Shown: piece by piece, positions 17,184 to 25,768 of the stretch
Layout: each line of letters begins with the position of its first letter
How positions within the stretch are numbered: the first letter of the stretch is position 1
DNA from: Aquimarina aquimarini
GTDB taxonomy: Bacteria; Bacteroidota; Bacteroidia; Flavobacteriales; Flavobacteriaceae
Reading direction: 5' to 3'
DNA: 64,000 nucleotides
NCBI RefSeq assembly: GCF_900299535.1
Contig: NZ_OMKE01000012.1
Location: forward strand, 1-64,000
Made by a program: the position numbers and the translations under genes
Notes under the pieces: generated by a model
Told to the model about the DNA's origin: nothing
Database searches by the model: none
What the model saw: the letters and a program-made list of their open reading frames with translations, nothing else

Positions 17184-17678
17184 TTATTTACTTATTTCGT
17201 TTGCCAAATCAGAAAAGAAATGTTCAACATTTTTATTTGTTTTGGCACTAGTTAAACAATCAAAGGGTATGTTTTTTTCCGTCAAAAGGGTGTTAATTTC
17301 TTTTTCATTAACTAGGTCTAATTTATTACCTATTACTTTGGCGGGTATTTTATTGTAATTTTCTTTTAGGTACTTTAGGTCTTTAGTAAGGGTTATATAT
17401 GTTTCTTCTCTCGTGAGGTCAAACACATATATAAAGGCATGTGAGCCTAAGAGATAGGATTTTCTGGTGTCTTCAACACTATCAGAATGTCCTTCTGCGT
17501 CCCAAATAATCATTGATAGTTCTCTGCCATCGGGTAGCGTTATAACTTTCTTTTTTATTTGGACTCCTAGAGTCACTTTGTATTCTTCAGAAAATTCGTT
17601 GTCCATAAAACGCCTGAAAAGGGACGTTTTTCCAACACCGAAGTGTCCTAAAAGCACTACTTTTTTAGACAATTTCAT
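17184..17678 (-). CDS. Ras-like small GTPase
   Basis: 164 residues from the ATG at 17678 (a TTG two codons earlier is less likely). All G-motifs are visible: P-loop GHFGVGKTS at 11-19, switch I Thr near 36, G3 WDAEG at 59-63, NKLD at 118-121, and TSAK at 143-146. This is a Rab/Ras-fold bacterial GTPase, shorter than MglA. G3 has Trp-Asp-Ala-Glu-Gly in place of DTAG, with His just after, a feature of Ras-like GTPases that need an external activator. It overlaps the upstream longin/roadblock-like gene by 14 bp, matching the MglA/MglB logic of a GTPase paired with a regulator. Confidence 0.88.
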   Translation of the reverse strand: MKLSKKVVLLGHFGVGKTSLFRRFMDNEFSEEYKVTLGVQIKKKVITLPDGRELSMIIWDAEGHSDSVEDTRKSYLLGSHAFIYVFDLTREETYITLTKDLKYLKENYNKIPAKVIGNKLDLVNEKEINTLLTEKNIPFDCLTSAKTNKNVEHFFSDLANEISK

Positions 17679-18489
17679 CTGCAAAATGTTTTTTTAATTT
17701 TTTAGTAAAAAGGCTACTGTCTTCTAAGTCTTTGCTCGAAATATGGTTTTTGGCAAAGTCGATAATTTGATCTTCCAAAACTTCTTTAAACATCATATTA
17801 TAAGCTCCTGAAATTACGGCGGCAACATAATATGAATAAAAGTTTTGTATATGTATAGTATATAACTCGTATTCTATGAGTTCTAGATTTTGATTTCCAC
17901 CTTGAAAAGCATCTTCAACAAAGCTTTTTATGGCAGTAAGCATTCCAGCGACCATTTCTTTATCTATAGTGTTTTCTGATAATGGGCTATAGTCAGCAAG
18001 TAATATTCCAGAATTTTTTTCTATTACAAATAACTGAATTAATCTAGGTTTGGCATAATCGTTTATTGCGAGATCTCCTTCGCTAATTCCTTGTGCTCTT
18101 GCTTTGGTTCTGCGAAACCAGTTTTTGAAAGAAAATGCCTTTTTGGTTTTTTTACTGATATTTTCACTCAATAACTTCATTTCATGAGCGATATACTTTT
18201 TTATCATTTTACCAATGATAGGAAACAACGCTTCTACTACGGCATCTTGTGAGTTTTTTATTTCCTCTTTTAGGGCTTGAGTAATAGTTGGTCCTAATGT
18301 TTTAGGGATTTCTTCTACAAATTCCTCTAATCTGTCATCAATAATTGGATCAACTTTATGAGAGAGTTCTTTTTTCTGATTTACTATTTTGGTTAATTCT
18401 TCAACTTTTTGAGCAATGGAGTCAGCATATTCATGTTCTTCTGTAAAAAGAAGTTCTTTAAGAATTTTAAGTTTATCCTGCTCTCCCAT
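17665..18489 (-). CDS. Longin/roadblock-like protein, putative GTPase partner
   Basis: A 274-residue protein in two parts. Residues 1-130 are helical and highly charged (DPIIDDRLEEFVEEIPKTL; LGPTITQALKEEI), then a basic linker (FKNWFRRTKARAQ). Residues of about 145-245 read LIQLFVIEKNSGILLADYSP...KEMVAGMLTAIKSFVEDAF...YELYTIHIQNFYSYYVAAV, the strand-helix-strand order of a longin/roadblock fold. Such folds regulate Ras-like GTPases (MglB, Rag/Ragulator). Translational overlap with the GTPase gene makes a direct partner likely. The fold call is by pattern only and should be tested by structure prediction. Confidence 0.55.
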   Translation of the reverse strand: MGEQDKLKILKELLFTEEHEYADSIAQKVEELTKIVNQKKELSHKVDPIIDDRLEEFVEEIPKTLGPTITQALKEEIKNSQDAVVEALFPIIGKMIKKYIAHEMKLLSENISKKTKKAFSFKNWFRRTKARAQGISEGDLAINDYAKPRLIQLFVIEKNSGILLADYSPLSENTIDKEMVAGMLTAIKSFVEDAFQGGNQNLELIEYELYTIHIQNFYSYYVAAVISGAYNMMFKEVLEDQIIDFAKNHISSKDLEDSSLFTKKLKKHFADEIV

Positions 18490-18507
18490 ACCCTTGGACA
18501 GATTGGA

Positions 18508-18861
18508 TTATTTTTGATTGATTTTTTCTCCCAGATTAATTAGAAGGTCTCCTAATACTTTTTTGTCAACTTTTTTGTTGTCAAGCATATCTGTTTTGTC
18601 AGCCAAATTATCTTCTAATTCTGTGATCCTGATATTGAGGTCAGTGCTCAAATTATCAATTGCTTGAAATAACTCTTTACGAGTGTCATCAATCAAGTCT
18701 TCAAGGTCCTTCTTTTTTGAAGTAATTTCTTTTTTTACTTTTTCAAATTCTGAATTGTAAGCAGCAATATTTTCTCCAAATATTAGGTTCTTTATTGCTT
18801 CTATTTTTGAAGAAGGATCATCAGAAATTTTTTCTTCAATAGCTTTACTTTCTTTAGCCAT
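18508..18861 (-). CDS. Coiled-coil protein, first gene of GTPase operon
   Basis: A 117-residue, highly charged protein. Heptad-like helices run from about 25 to 110 (KKEITSKKKDLEDLIDDTRKELFQAIDNL and following). It has no signal peptide or membrane helix. It precedes the longin-like gene by 18 bp. A scaffold or oligomeriser for the GTPase module is plausible but unproven; I know no named family. Confidence 0.6.
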   Translation of the reverse strand: MAKESKAIEEKISDDPSSKIEAIKNLIFGENIAAYNSEFEKVKKEITSKKKDLEDLIDDTRKELFQAIDNLSTDLNIRITELEDNLADKTDMLDNKKVDKKVLGDLLINLGEKINQK

Positions 18862-19012
18862 TTTGATCAGTTTATTAGATTCGTAATTTTGAACTCCCGT
18901 AAAATTAACATAAAAACGTTAAATAAGTGGTTATTATGGAGATAATGTTAACTTATAGAATTAAAATCAGGTAGAAATAGAAAGATTATGTTGTGTATTT
19001 GCCTATTTAGAT

Positions 19013-20011
19013 TTATTCCATAAAAGATTCAACCTTTTCAACCATGTTTTTACTACCACAAATAAAAGGAGTACGTTCATGTAATTGAGTGGGTTTGATA
19101 TCCATTATTCTGGTGTATCCATCACTAGCTTTACCTCCTGCTTGCTCTGTAATAAAGGCCATTGGATTGCATTCATATAATAAACGAAGTTTACCTTTAG
19201 GCGATTTTGATGTGCTAGGATACATATAAACACCTCCTTTGATCATATTACGATGAATATCACTTACCAGAGAACCAATATATCTTGAAGTATATGGGCG
19301 ATCTTCTTTTTCTTCCTGACAATATTTTATGTAATCTTTTATCCCTTGTGGAAAATGTATGTAGTTCCCCTCGTTTACAGAATAGATAGTACCATCTTTT
19401 GGGAATTTCATATTAGGGTGTGATAAATAATAGGTTCCTAATGCAGGGTTTAGTGTAAAACCATTAACACCATGGCCAGTAGTGTATACTAACATAGTAG
19501 AAGTACCATAAATAATATAACCAGCAGCTACTTGTAAGTTACCTGGTTGTAAAAAATCTTCTAGTGTAACAGGGGTTCCCATAGGAGTTATTCTTCTATA
19601 GATAGAGAAGATGGTTCCTACAGATACATTTACATCTATATTGGAGCTACCGTCTAGAGGGTCCATAAGGACAACATAATTATTGCGATGGTCATTTTTT
19701 TGCCCTTTAATAGTAATGAATTCATCATTTTCTTCAGAAGCAATACCACATACAATTTCCCTATTGGTAAGAGTATTTATAAAAGTTTCATTGGCAAGAA
19801 CATCAAGTTTTTGTTGGTCCTCTCCTTGAATATTAGTTTCACCTGCCGCTCCAGTAATGTCAACAAGTCCTGCCTTATTTACCTCATGATTTACCATTTT
19901 TGCAGCTAATCGAATTGAATTGATTAAACGAGAAAGCTCTCCACTTGCGTATGGAAAATCCTTTTGGTTTTCAATGATAAACTCTCCTAAGGTCTGATTT
20001 CTTCTTGTCAT
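19013..20011 (-). CDS. fbp: Fructose-1,6-bisphosphatase, class I
   Basis: A 332-residue cytosolic enzyme converting fructose 1,6-bisphosphate to fructose 6-phosphate in gluconeogenesis. The metal-binding motif DPLDGSSN starts at residue 117. The upstream acidic cluster SEEND (92-96) and the C-terminal substrate-binding region ([20 protein letters not shown]) are intact. Length is normal for class I. It is transcribed alone; a CAAAAGTA (reverse TACTTTTG, -7 element) at 20034-20041 lies 23 bp upstream of the ATG. Confidence 0.97.
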   Translation of the reverse strand: MTRRNQTLGEFIIENQKDFPYASGELSRLINSIRLAAKMVNHEVNKAGLVDITGAAGETNIQGEDQQKLDVLANETFINTLTNREIVCGIASEENDEFITIKGQKNDHRNNYVVLMDPLDGSSNIDVNVSVGTIFSIYRRITPMGTPVTLEDFLQPGNLQVAAGYIIYGTSTMLVYTTGHGVNGFTLNPALGTYYLSHPNMKFPKDGTIYSVNEGNYIHFPQGIKDYIKYCQEEKEDRPYTSRYIGSLVSDIHRNMIKGGVYMYPSTSKSPKGKLRLLYECNPMAFITEQAGGKASDGYTRIMDIKPTQLHERTPFICGSKNMVEKVESFME

Positions 20012-20033
20012 TTACGGTGAAATTTGTTTGTTG

Positions 20034-20041
20034 CAAAAGTA
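20034..20041 (-). promoter_or_regulatory. -7 promoter element of fbp
   Basis: Reads TACTTTTG on the minus strand, matching TAnnTTTG. It is 23 bp upstream of the fbp ATG. No convincing -33 element was seen. Confidence 0.4.
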
Positions 20042-20190
20042 TTATTTTTTAAGCAACTATAACGTTTTCGGAAATTTAATTTATAGAGAAATTTCTGTAA
20101 TAATTGCAAAAATGAGTAGGGGTAATTGTATAACAACATAAAATTACTCAGTTTCTAATACATATTTTATAGTTTTGATAAATTTTTTTT

Positions 20191-20673
20191 ATGAATTATG
20201 TGATTAGAGAGGCCCAAAAACAAGATATGCCACAGGTGTTGGGACTTATTAAGGAATTGGCAGATTTTGAAAACGAACCTGATGCGGTTGAGGTAACTGT
20301 AGAAGACCTTGTAGATGAAGGGTTTGGAGAAAAAGCATTGTTTCATTGTATTGTAGCAGAGGTGTCAGAAGAAATCGTAGGTATTGCATTGGTATATTAT
20401 CGATTTTCTACATGGAAAGGGAGAACAATTCACCTTGAAGATCTTATCGTAAAAAAAGATATGAGAGGATCGGGGATAGGAATGGCTCTTTATAAAGAAG
20501 TGATGTGCTATGCACAAGAAAAAGGAGTAAAGAGAGTAGAGTGGGTTGTCTTGGATTGGAATACACATGCTGTTGATTTTTATAAAAAAAGCGGAGCAGA
20601 AATTTTAGAAGATTGGAGGGTGGTGCAAATGGGGCAGACACAGTTACATACTTTTATCAAAAAACACACGTAA
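20191..20673 (+). CDS. GNAT family N-acetyltransferase (diamine-acetyltransferase-like)
   Basis: A 160-residue single GNAT domain. The acetyl-CoA loop appears as KDMRGSGIGMALYKEVM (about 91-107). The first strand-helix (IREAQKQDMPQVLGLIKELA) and the motif GIALVYYRFSTWKGRTIHLEDL resemble spermidine/spermine or thialysine acetyltransferases. The substrate is probably a small amine. It is followed after 3 bp by lysC, so the two are co-transcribed; a lysine-analogue substrate would fit that context but is inference. Confidence 0.85.
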   Translation: MNYVIREAQKQDMPQVLGLIKELADFENEPDAVEVTVEDLVDEGFGEKALFHCIVAEVSEEIVGIALVYYRFSTWKGRTIHLEDLIVKKDMRGSGIGMALYKEVMCYAQEKGVKRVEWVVLDWNTHAVDFYKKSGAEILEDWRVVQMGQTQLHTFIKKHT

Positions 20674-20676
20674 CAA

Positions 20677-21933
20677 ATGAGAGTTTTTAAGTTTGGGGGA
20701 GCATCAGTAAAAGATGCCAATGGAGTAAAAAATGTACTCAAAGTATTGAGAGAAACGGGATTCTCTAATCTCGTAATTGTTGTTTCTGCAATGGGCAAAA
20801 CAACAAATGCTTTAGAACAGGTGGTAGAAATGTATTGTAGCCATAATACCCTTGAACTTGAAAAAGAAATTAGGGTAATAGAGAAATATCACCAAAATAT
20901 TCTAGCTATTCTTTTTGATGATAAACAGCATACCGTTTTTAAAAAGATAGAAGGATTATTTGCTGATATGAGAATGACTTTAAAAAGAAATAAGTCTACT
21001 CAGTATGATTATATTTATGATCAAATAGTTTGTTATGGAGAATTAATTTCTACTACTATAATTAGTGAATATTTGAATCATACAGGATATCAAAATGAGT
21101 GGTTAGATGCCCGTAATTTTATAAAAACAAATACGGTTTATAGAGATGCAGAAGTAAATTGGGGAGCAACTCAAAACCTTATTTCTGATAAAGTTAATAA
21201 AAATGGGCTCAGTGTTACTCAGGGGTTTATAAGTTCTGATAATAATAATTTTACGACTACTTTGGGTAGAGAAGGGAGTGATTATACTGCAGGGATTTTT
21301 GCGTATTGTTTAAATGCAGATAGTGTAAGTATCTGGAAAGATGTTCCTGGGGTGCTCAATGCAGACCCTAGAGTTTTTAATACAACAGAGTTATTATCTC
21401 ATATTTCTTATGAAGAGGCTATTGAACTTGCTTTTTATGGGGCGTCTGTAATTCACCCTAAAACTATACAGCCATTACAACGTAAGGAGATTCCATTGTA
21501 TGTTAAATCGTTTATTAACCCATCGAACTTAGGAACTACTGTAAAAAAAGGACAGCCTTTAGAACCTCATCTTCCTTGTTATATTGTAAAGAAAAATCAG
21601 ATTTTATTGTCGCTTTCTTCCTTAGATTTTTCATTTATAGTCGAAGAAAATATTAGCGAGATTTTTAATCTTTTTCATCAGTATCACATAAAAGTAGATT
21701 TAATTCAAAACTCGGCAATCAGTTTTTCTGTATGTTTGAATGATAAGTTTAACCATTTTGAAATGCTTTTGAATACGCTTAAAGCTAAATTTAAGGTTAC
21801 GTATAATACAAATGTTTCATTGTTTACGATTAGACATTTTACAAATGATGCCATTGCAAGTTTAGAAAAAAATAAAAATATTTTGTTAAAGCAAATAACT
21901 AGAGAAACCTATCAAATGGTTACTAGTGATTAA
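20677..21933 (+). CDS. lysC: Aspartate kinase (monofunctional)
   Basis: A 418-residue enzyme phosphorylating aspartate, the first step to Lys, Thr and Met. The kinase domain holds FKFGGASVKDANGVKNV at the N-terminus, TTLGREGSDYTAG (about 188-200) and WKDVPGVLNADPR (about 216-228). The C-terminal region from about 300 is an ACT-type regulatory region, shorter and more divergent than usual. It is not fused to homoserine dehydrogenase. It forms an operon with the GNAT gene 3 bp upstream. Confidence 0.93.
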   Translation: MRVFKFGGASVKDANGVKNVLKVLRETGFSNLVIVVSAMGKTTNALEQVVEMYCSHNTLELEKEIRVIEKYHQNILAILFDDKQHTVFKKIEGLFADMRMTLKRNKSTQYDYIYDQIVCYGELISTTIISEYLNHTGYQNEWLDARNFIKTNTVYRDAEVNWGATQNLISDKVNKNGLSVTQGFISSDNNNFTTTLGREGSDYTAGIFAYCLNADSVSIWKDVPGVLNADPRVFNTTELLSHISYEEAIELAFYGASVIHPKTIQPLQRKEIPLYVKSFINPSNLGTTVKKGQPLEPHLPCYIVKKNQILLSLSSLDFSFIVEENISEIFNLFHQYHIKVDLIQNSAISFSVCLNDKFNHFEMLLNTLKAKFKVTYNTNVSLFTIRHFTNDAIASLEKNKNILLKQITRETYQMVTSD

Positions 21934-21957
21934 CGAGTGTGAATTCAAGGATTTTGC

Positions 21958-21965
21958 TATATTTG
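21958..21965 (+). promoter_or_regulatory. -7 promoter element of OlsF-like gene
   Basis: TATATTTG, 22 bp upstream of the ATG at 21988. It makes the TTG at 21979 an unlikely start. Confidence 0.5.
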
Positions 21966-21987
21966 CAGTTAGCGCAAATTGTATTTA

Positions 21988-23796
21988 ATGCCCATAGTCA
22001 CAGCAAGAGAAGTAGCCACAGGGCTCAAATTAGATAAACTTGGTTTTATAGGCACCTTTATCGGTTGGGTGATTCTAAAGGTCACCCGAATATCAAAAAT
22101 AAATCGTCAGTACGATAAGCATAGTCATTTAGAAGGATTAGAATATATAAATAAAACTCTTGATTTGTATGGAGTTAAGTTTGAAATTCCTGAAGAGGAC
22201 TTAAGACGATTGCCAAAAGAAGGTCCGTTTATTACATTATCAAATCACCCATTAGGAGGACTTGATGGAGGAATGTTACTTAAATTAATGGTAGAACACC
22301 GTTCTGATTTTAAAGTTATTGCTAATTTTTTACTACATAGTTTTGCTCCGTTAAAACCTTATATTATGCCTGTAAATCCGTTTGAGGATAGGAAACAGGT
22401 AAAATCAAGTCATACTGGGATTAAAGAAGCTATTTTGCATCTTCGAGAAGGGCACCCATTGGGTATTTTTCCAGCAGGAGAAGTATCTACCTTTAAAGAA
22501 GGGAGAAATTATGTAGACAGACCGTGGGAACCAAGTGCAATGAGGTTGGTTCAGAAAGCAAAAGTTCCTGTAATACCTATATATTTTCATGCACGTAATA
22601 GTCGATTGTTTTATCGCCTAGCATCAATAAGTGATTTGCTTAGGACTGCCAAATTACCTAGTGAACTTTTTTCTCAAGAAAATAAAATTATCAAAATACG
22701 AATTGGTAACCCTATCTCAGTAAAAGATCAGGAAGGATATACCAACCTTGAGGATTTTACGAATTTCTTACGGAAAAAGACGTATATGCTGGCTAATCCT
22801 TTTGAAAAGAAAACACTACGGGAGTCAATACCCCAAAACCTTAAATTACCAAAATCACCTAAAGAAATTGCGGTAGAAGGAAATATTGATGCAGTTGAGT
22901 CAGAGCTACAATATTGTAGAGAGAATGATAAACGATTATTGGTAAGTAAAAATTACGAAGTTTTTCTGGCAAAGAAGAAGCATATTCCAAATATAGTACA
23001 TGAGATAGGTAGATTACGAGAGATCACATTTAGAGAAATCGGAGAAGGAACTAATAATTCATTAGACCTTGACCCTTTTGATGAGTATTACCATCATATG
23101 TTTTTGTGGGATAATGGAGCAAAAAAAATGGTAGGAGCATATCGTATGGGAATGGGGTCAGAGATTTATGCTAATCGAGGTATTGATGGATTTTATCTTC
23201 AAGACTTGTTTAGATTTGAGCCAGAGTTGTATAAAATGATGAGTCAATCTATAGAAATGGGTAGAGCTTTTATTATCAAAGAATATCAGCAACGACCTAT
23301 GCCATTGTTTTTACTGTGGAAAGGGATTGTGCATTGTACACTTCGTTTTCCTGAGCATAAATATCTGATAGGAGGGGTGAGTATAAGTAATAAGTTTAGT
23401 AATTTCTCTAAATCTCTGATGATTGAATTTATGAAGTCTCATTATTATGACCCCTATGTAGCACAGTATGTGAGGCCCAAAAAAGAGTTTAAGGTAAAAC
23501 TGAAGGATGCAGATAAGGATTTTGTTTTTGATGAGAGTAAGAGTGATCTTAATAAGTTTGACAAAATTATTGATGAAGTAGAGCCAGGAAGTCTTCGTAT
23601 TCCTGTATTGATTAAAAAATACATTAAGCAAAACGCTAAAGTAGTTGCATTTAATGTCGATCCATTGTTTAATAATGCTGTAGATGGCTTAATGTATATT
23701 CGTATTGCGGATTTACCTGATAGTACTGTAAAACCAGTTATGGAAGAGTTTCAAGCTGAATTAGAGCAGAAGTATTTTAAAAATGGTGATAAGTAA
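21988..23796 (+). CDS. olsF: Bifunctional acyltransferase, OlsF-like (ornithine lipid synthesis)
   Basis: 602 residues from the ATG at 21988. The N-terminal half is a PlsC-type O-acyltransferase (TLSNHPLGGLDGGML near 80; FPAGEVSTF near 165, the second acyltransferase motif). The C-terminal half (about 315-500) is an OlsB-like N-acyltransferase of the GNAT superfamily (LREITFREIGEGTNNSLDLDPFDEYY; GVSISNKF). This fusion is the OlsF architecture, known to make phosphate-free ornithine lipids, including in Flavobacterium. Expected substrates are ornithine (or glycine/serine variants) and 3-hydroxyacyl-ACP. It is followed by a hairpin terminator. Confidence 0.82.
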   Translation: MPIVTAREVATGLKLDKLGFIGTFIGWVILKVTRISKINRQYDKHSHLEGLEYINKTLDLYGVKFEIPEEDLRRLPKEGPFITLSNHPLGGLDGGMLLKLMVEHRSDFKVIANFLLHSFAPLKPYIMPVNPFEDRKQVKSSHTGIKEAILHLREGHPLGIFPAGEVSTFKEGRNYVDRPWEPSAMRLVQKAKVPVIPIYFHARNSRLFYRLASISDLLRTAKLPSELFSQENKIIKIRIGNPISVKDQEGYTNLEDFTNFLRKKTYMLANPFEKKTLRESIPQNLKLPKSPKEIAVEGNIDAVESELQYCRENDKRLLVSKNYEVFLAKKKHIPNIVHEIGRLREITFREIGEGTNNSLDLDPFDEYYHHMFLWDNGAKKMVGAYRMGMGSEIYANRGIDGFYLQDLFRFEPELYKMMSQSIEMGRAFIIKEYQQRPMPLFLLWKGIVHCTLRFPEHKYLIGGVSISNKFSNFSKSLMIEFMKSHYYDPYVAQYVRPKKEFKVKLKDADKDFVFDESKSDLNKFDKIIDEVEPGSLRIPVLIKKYIKQNAKVVAFNVDPLFNNAVDGLMYIRIADLPDSTVKPVMEEFQAELEQKYFKNGDK

Positions 23797-23819
23797 AAAG
23801 GGTACTCTCTCAAAAAAAT

Positions 23820-23850
23820 AAACCCTACAAGTTGTCTTTTTGCAGGGTTT
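23820..23850. terminator. Hairpin terminator after olsF / arsC
   Basis: AAACCCTACAA and TTGCAGGGTTT pair (10 of 11) around a T-rich loop. It lies between convergent olsF and arsC and could serve both. Confidence 0.65.
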
Positions 23851-23871
23851 GATATTTGTAAAATTCAGGAG

Positions 23872-24300
23872 TTATATTGATGTCACTTTGGATATGTGTT
23901 TCTCTACAAAGTCTTGGCAATATTCTTTAATTTGGTTTCTGGTTTTAGTAAATGCAGCATGAATTTCTTCTTCTGTACCTTTAACTTTTGAAGGATCAAA
24001 AAAATTAAAATGTAATCGTTCTGCCTTCCCTGGGAAGAAAGGACACCTTTCTTTGGCATTATCACATACGGTAAGAATGTAATCAAAAGAAATATCCAAA
24101 TATTCATCGAGGTGATTTGATGTGTGGTCAGAAATGTCAATAGCATCATCTGCCATAATAGTGATTGCTTTAGGGTTTACACCATGAGTTTCAACGCCTG
24201 CGCTATAAATAGTTGCCTTTTCTTTTGCAAAATGTTTTAGATACCCTTCTGCTATTTGACTTCTACAGGAATTACCTGTGCATAATACTAAAATATTCAT
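23872..24300 (-). CDS. arsC: Arsenate reductase, LMW-phosphatase type
   Basis: A 142-residue enzyme of the low-molecular-weight protein tyrosine phosphatase fold. The P-loop CTGNSCR (C7 to R13) sits right at the N-terminus. Further Cys occur in LTVCDNAKERCPFFPG, the redox pair of thioredoxin-coupled arsenate reductases. It would reduce As(V) to As(III). The last gene of the arsR operon; the operon context favours arsenate reductase over a generic phosphatase. Confidence 0.9.
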   Translation of the reverse strand: MNILVLCTGNSCRSQIAEGYLKHFAKEKATIYSAGVETHGVNPKAITIMADDAIDISDHTSNHLDEYLDISFDYILTVCDNAKERCPFFPGKAERLHFNFFDPSKVKGTEEEIHAAFTKTRNQIKEYCQDFVEKHISKVTSI

Positions 24301-24353
24301 AAGTTGTTTTGTTTTAGTGGTTTTGTATAAAAAATATGATTATTGTGGTTATA

Positions 24354-24848
24354 CTATATAATGTTACTTCTTCGTTCTAAAATAGTATTATCATACCAGA
24401 TACCATTTAGTTGTGCAATTTTTTCTCTATATCCTATTATTCTAAAGCCTAAAGAGGTGTGTAGTGAGATGCTTGCTTTATTTTGGCTAAATATTCCAGC
24501 TTGTAAAGTCCAGATTCCTACATTTTCACTTTCTTCAATTGCGCTAGACAAAAGTAATCTACCTATGCCTAAACCTCTGTATTCTGATGTTATGTAAATG
24601 CTAATTTCTGCTACACCTTGATACACTTTTCTTTTTGATGCAGGAGATAGTGCAATCCATCCAGCAATACAATTATCAATAATTGCTTTGAATCTGCATG
24701 GTTTTATATGAGAAATATTCCAGTTTTTCCATGTAGGAACTTTAGTTTCAAAAGTGGCAATACCTGTATCGATTCCTTCCTGATAAATGGCAGAAATTGA
24801 TGGCCAATCCTGCTTTGTTATTTTTTTTATCTTGATAGAGTTATTCAT
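24354..24848 (-). CDS. arsN: GNAT acetyltransferase, ArsN1/phosphinothricin acetyltransferase-like
   Basis: 164 residues from the ATG at 24848, which overlaps the upstream stop by one base (TAATG). The N-terminus IYQEGIDTGIATFET closely follows the PAT/ArsN1 signature. The CoA-binding loop YRGLGIGRLLLSSAI is intact, and the second signature near residue 130 reads LHTSLGFRIIGYREKIAQLNG. In ars operons this family N-acetylates the organoarsenical arsinothricin, a glutamine-synthetase inhibitor. The gene position strongly supports ArsN; methionine sulfoximine or phosphinothricin are alternative substrates. Confidence 0.82.
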   Translation of the reverse strand: MNNSIKIKKITKQDWPSISAIYQEGIDTGIATFETKVPTWKNWNISHIKPCRFKAIIDNCIAGWIALSPASKRKVYQGVAEISIYITSEYRGLGIGRLLLSSAIEESENVGIWTLQAGIFSQNKASISLHTSLGFRIIGYREKIAQLNGIWYDNTILERRSNII

Positions 24849-25333
24849 TAGCAACAACCACTACCCGGAGCACAAGATTCGGCTTCCATAGTATTTGTTT
24901 CAGGAACTCCGCAAGCTTCTTTAGCTTTGCAATCTGTTGGGTTTATCGCTAGCTTGAGTACTAGTTGATTTTCTTTGATGTCAAAATCAGTGATATGTAA
25001 ATGTGCTGTATGAAACATTGTATTACCGTATTCTATTTTTACAACAGCGTCCATTTCATAAGTTTTCATTGTTCCAACCTTTCTCAGTATTCCCAGTGCT
25101 TTATTTGCACTCATGTAATCAGGTTTGCCTAGCTCTTTTGGGCTTTCCCAAAGTTGGATTATAGTTTCTTTCCAGGAATCAGCACGAGCACCGCAGTCTA
25201 TAGCCTCTACAGTAATATGCTTTACTTCTGTAATGTGATAGTTTGTTCCTACTAGCATTCCTGTTGTGTATTCAAATAATAATTGTTTGTCTTGATGTTC
25301 AGCTAATAATGATATAAATTCTGATGTATTCAT
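24848..25333 (-). CDS. DUF6428 family protein of ars operon
   Basis: A 161-residue soluble protein with LLFEYTTGMLVGTNYHITEVKHITVEAIDCG at the N-terminus, characteristic of the DUF6428 proteins found next to arsR in Bacteroidota. The C-terminus carries a cysteine-rich tail (ESCAPGSGCC) plus two further Cys (DCKAKEAC), which could bind arsenite or another thiophilic metal. It lies 21 bp after arsR. The molecular role is unknown; a trivalent-arsenic chaperone or sink is plausible. Confidence 0.75.
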   Translation of the reverse strand: MNTSEFISLLAEHQDKQLLFEYTTGMLVGTNYHITEVKHITVEAIDCGARADSWKETIIQLWESPKELGKPDYMSANKALGILRKVGTMKTYEMDAVVKIEYGNTMFHTAHLHITDFDIKENQLVLKLAINPTDCKAKEACGVPETNTMEAESCAPGSGCC

Positions 25334-25354
25334 AGTTATAATATTTAAAAAAGT

Positions 25355-25678
25355 TTAACAACAATTCTTTTTGGTGGTATTAAAAAATGAGTTTAGATTT
25401 TTTTGAATGGTATTCCATCGATCAATATCAATACAATAGCATATACTTTTGCCTTCGATTTCACCTTTGAGTAATCCTATACTCTTGAGTTCTTTGAGAT
25501 GTTGTGATATGGTCGCTTGAGCTAGTCCGATCTCTTCTACTAGGTCATTACAAATACAAGTATTTTGCTTACTTATGTATTGTAGTATGGCAATTCGCGC
25601 GGGATGACCTAATATTTTGAAAAATTGTGCTAACTCGTTTTGATGTTCATCAAACATCTGTGTTTTGGTTATACCCAT
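25355..25678 (-). CDS. arsR: ArsR family arsenic-responsive repressor
   Basis: The ATG at 25678 (MGITKTQMFDEHQ) gives 107 residues; upstream in-frame codons would cover the operator and are not used. It is a winged-helix domain with the metal site CIC before NDLVEEIGLAQATISQHLKELK, equivalent to the ELCVCDL arsenite-binding helix of ArsR, and a C-terminal Cys pair (NCC). It should repress the ars operon until As(III) binds. The palindrome at 25691-25706 is the likely operator. Confidence 0.92.
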   Translation of the reverse strand: MGITKTQMFDEHQNELAQFFKILGHPARIAILQYISKQNTCICNDLVEEIGLAQATISQHLKELKSIGLLKGEIEGKSICYCIDIDRWNTIQKNLNSFFNTTKKNCC

Positions 25679-25690
25679 TTTTTTGTATTT

Positions 25691-25706
25691 TAATATTGCA
25701 ATATTA
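25691..25706 (-). promoter_or_regulatory. ArsR operator palindrome
   Basis: TAATATTGCAATATTA is a perfect 16-bp palindrome starting 13 bp upstream of the arsR ATG. It continues into ACGATAATA, the kind of AT-rich dyad recognised by ArsR-type winged-helix repressors. Autoregulation of the operon is inferred. Confidence 0.7.
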
Positions 25707-25768
25707 CGATAATAAAATAATATAAAAAAGCCAAAAGCATTTTTTTGCATTCTGGCTTTACAATATTA

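Noticed and set aside
23872-24300. Generic low-molecular-weight protein tyrosine phosphatase
   Set aside because: The extra Cys pair and the arsR operon context point to arsenate reductase.
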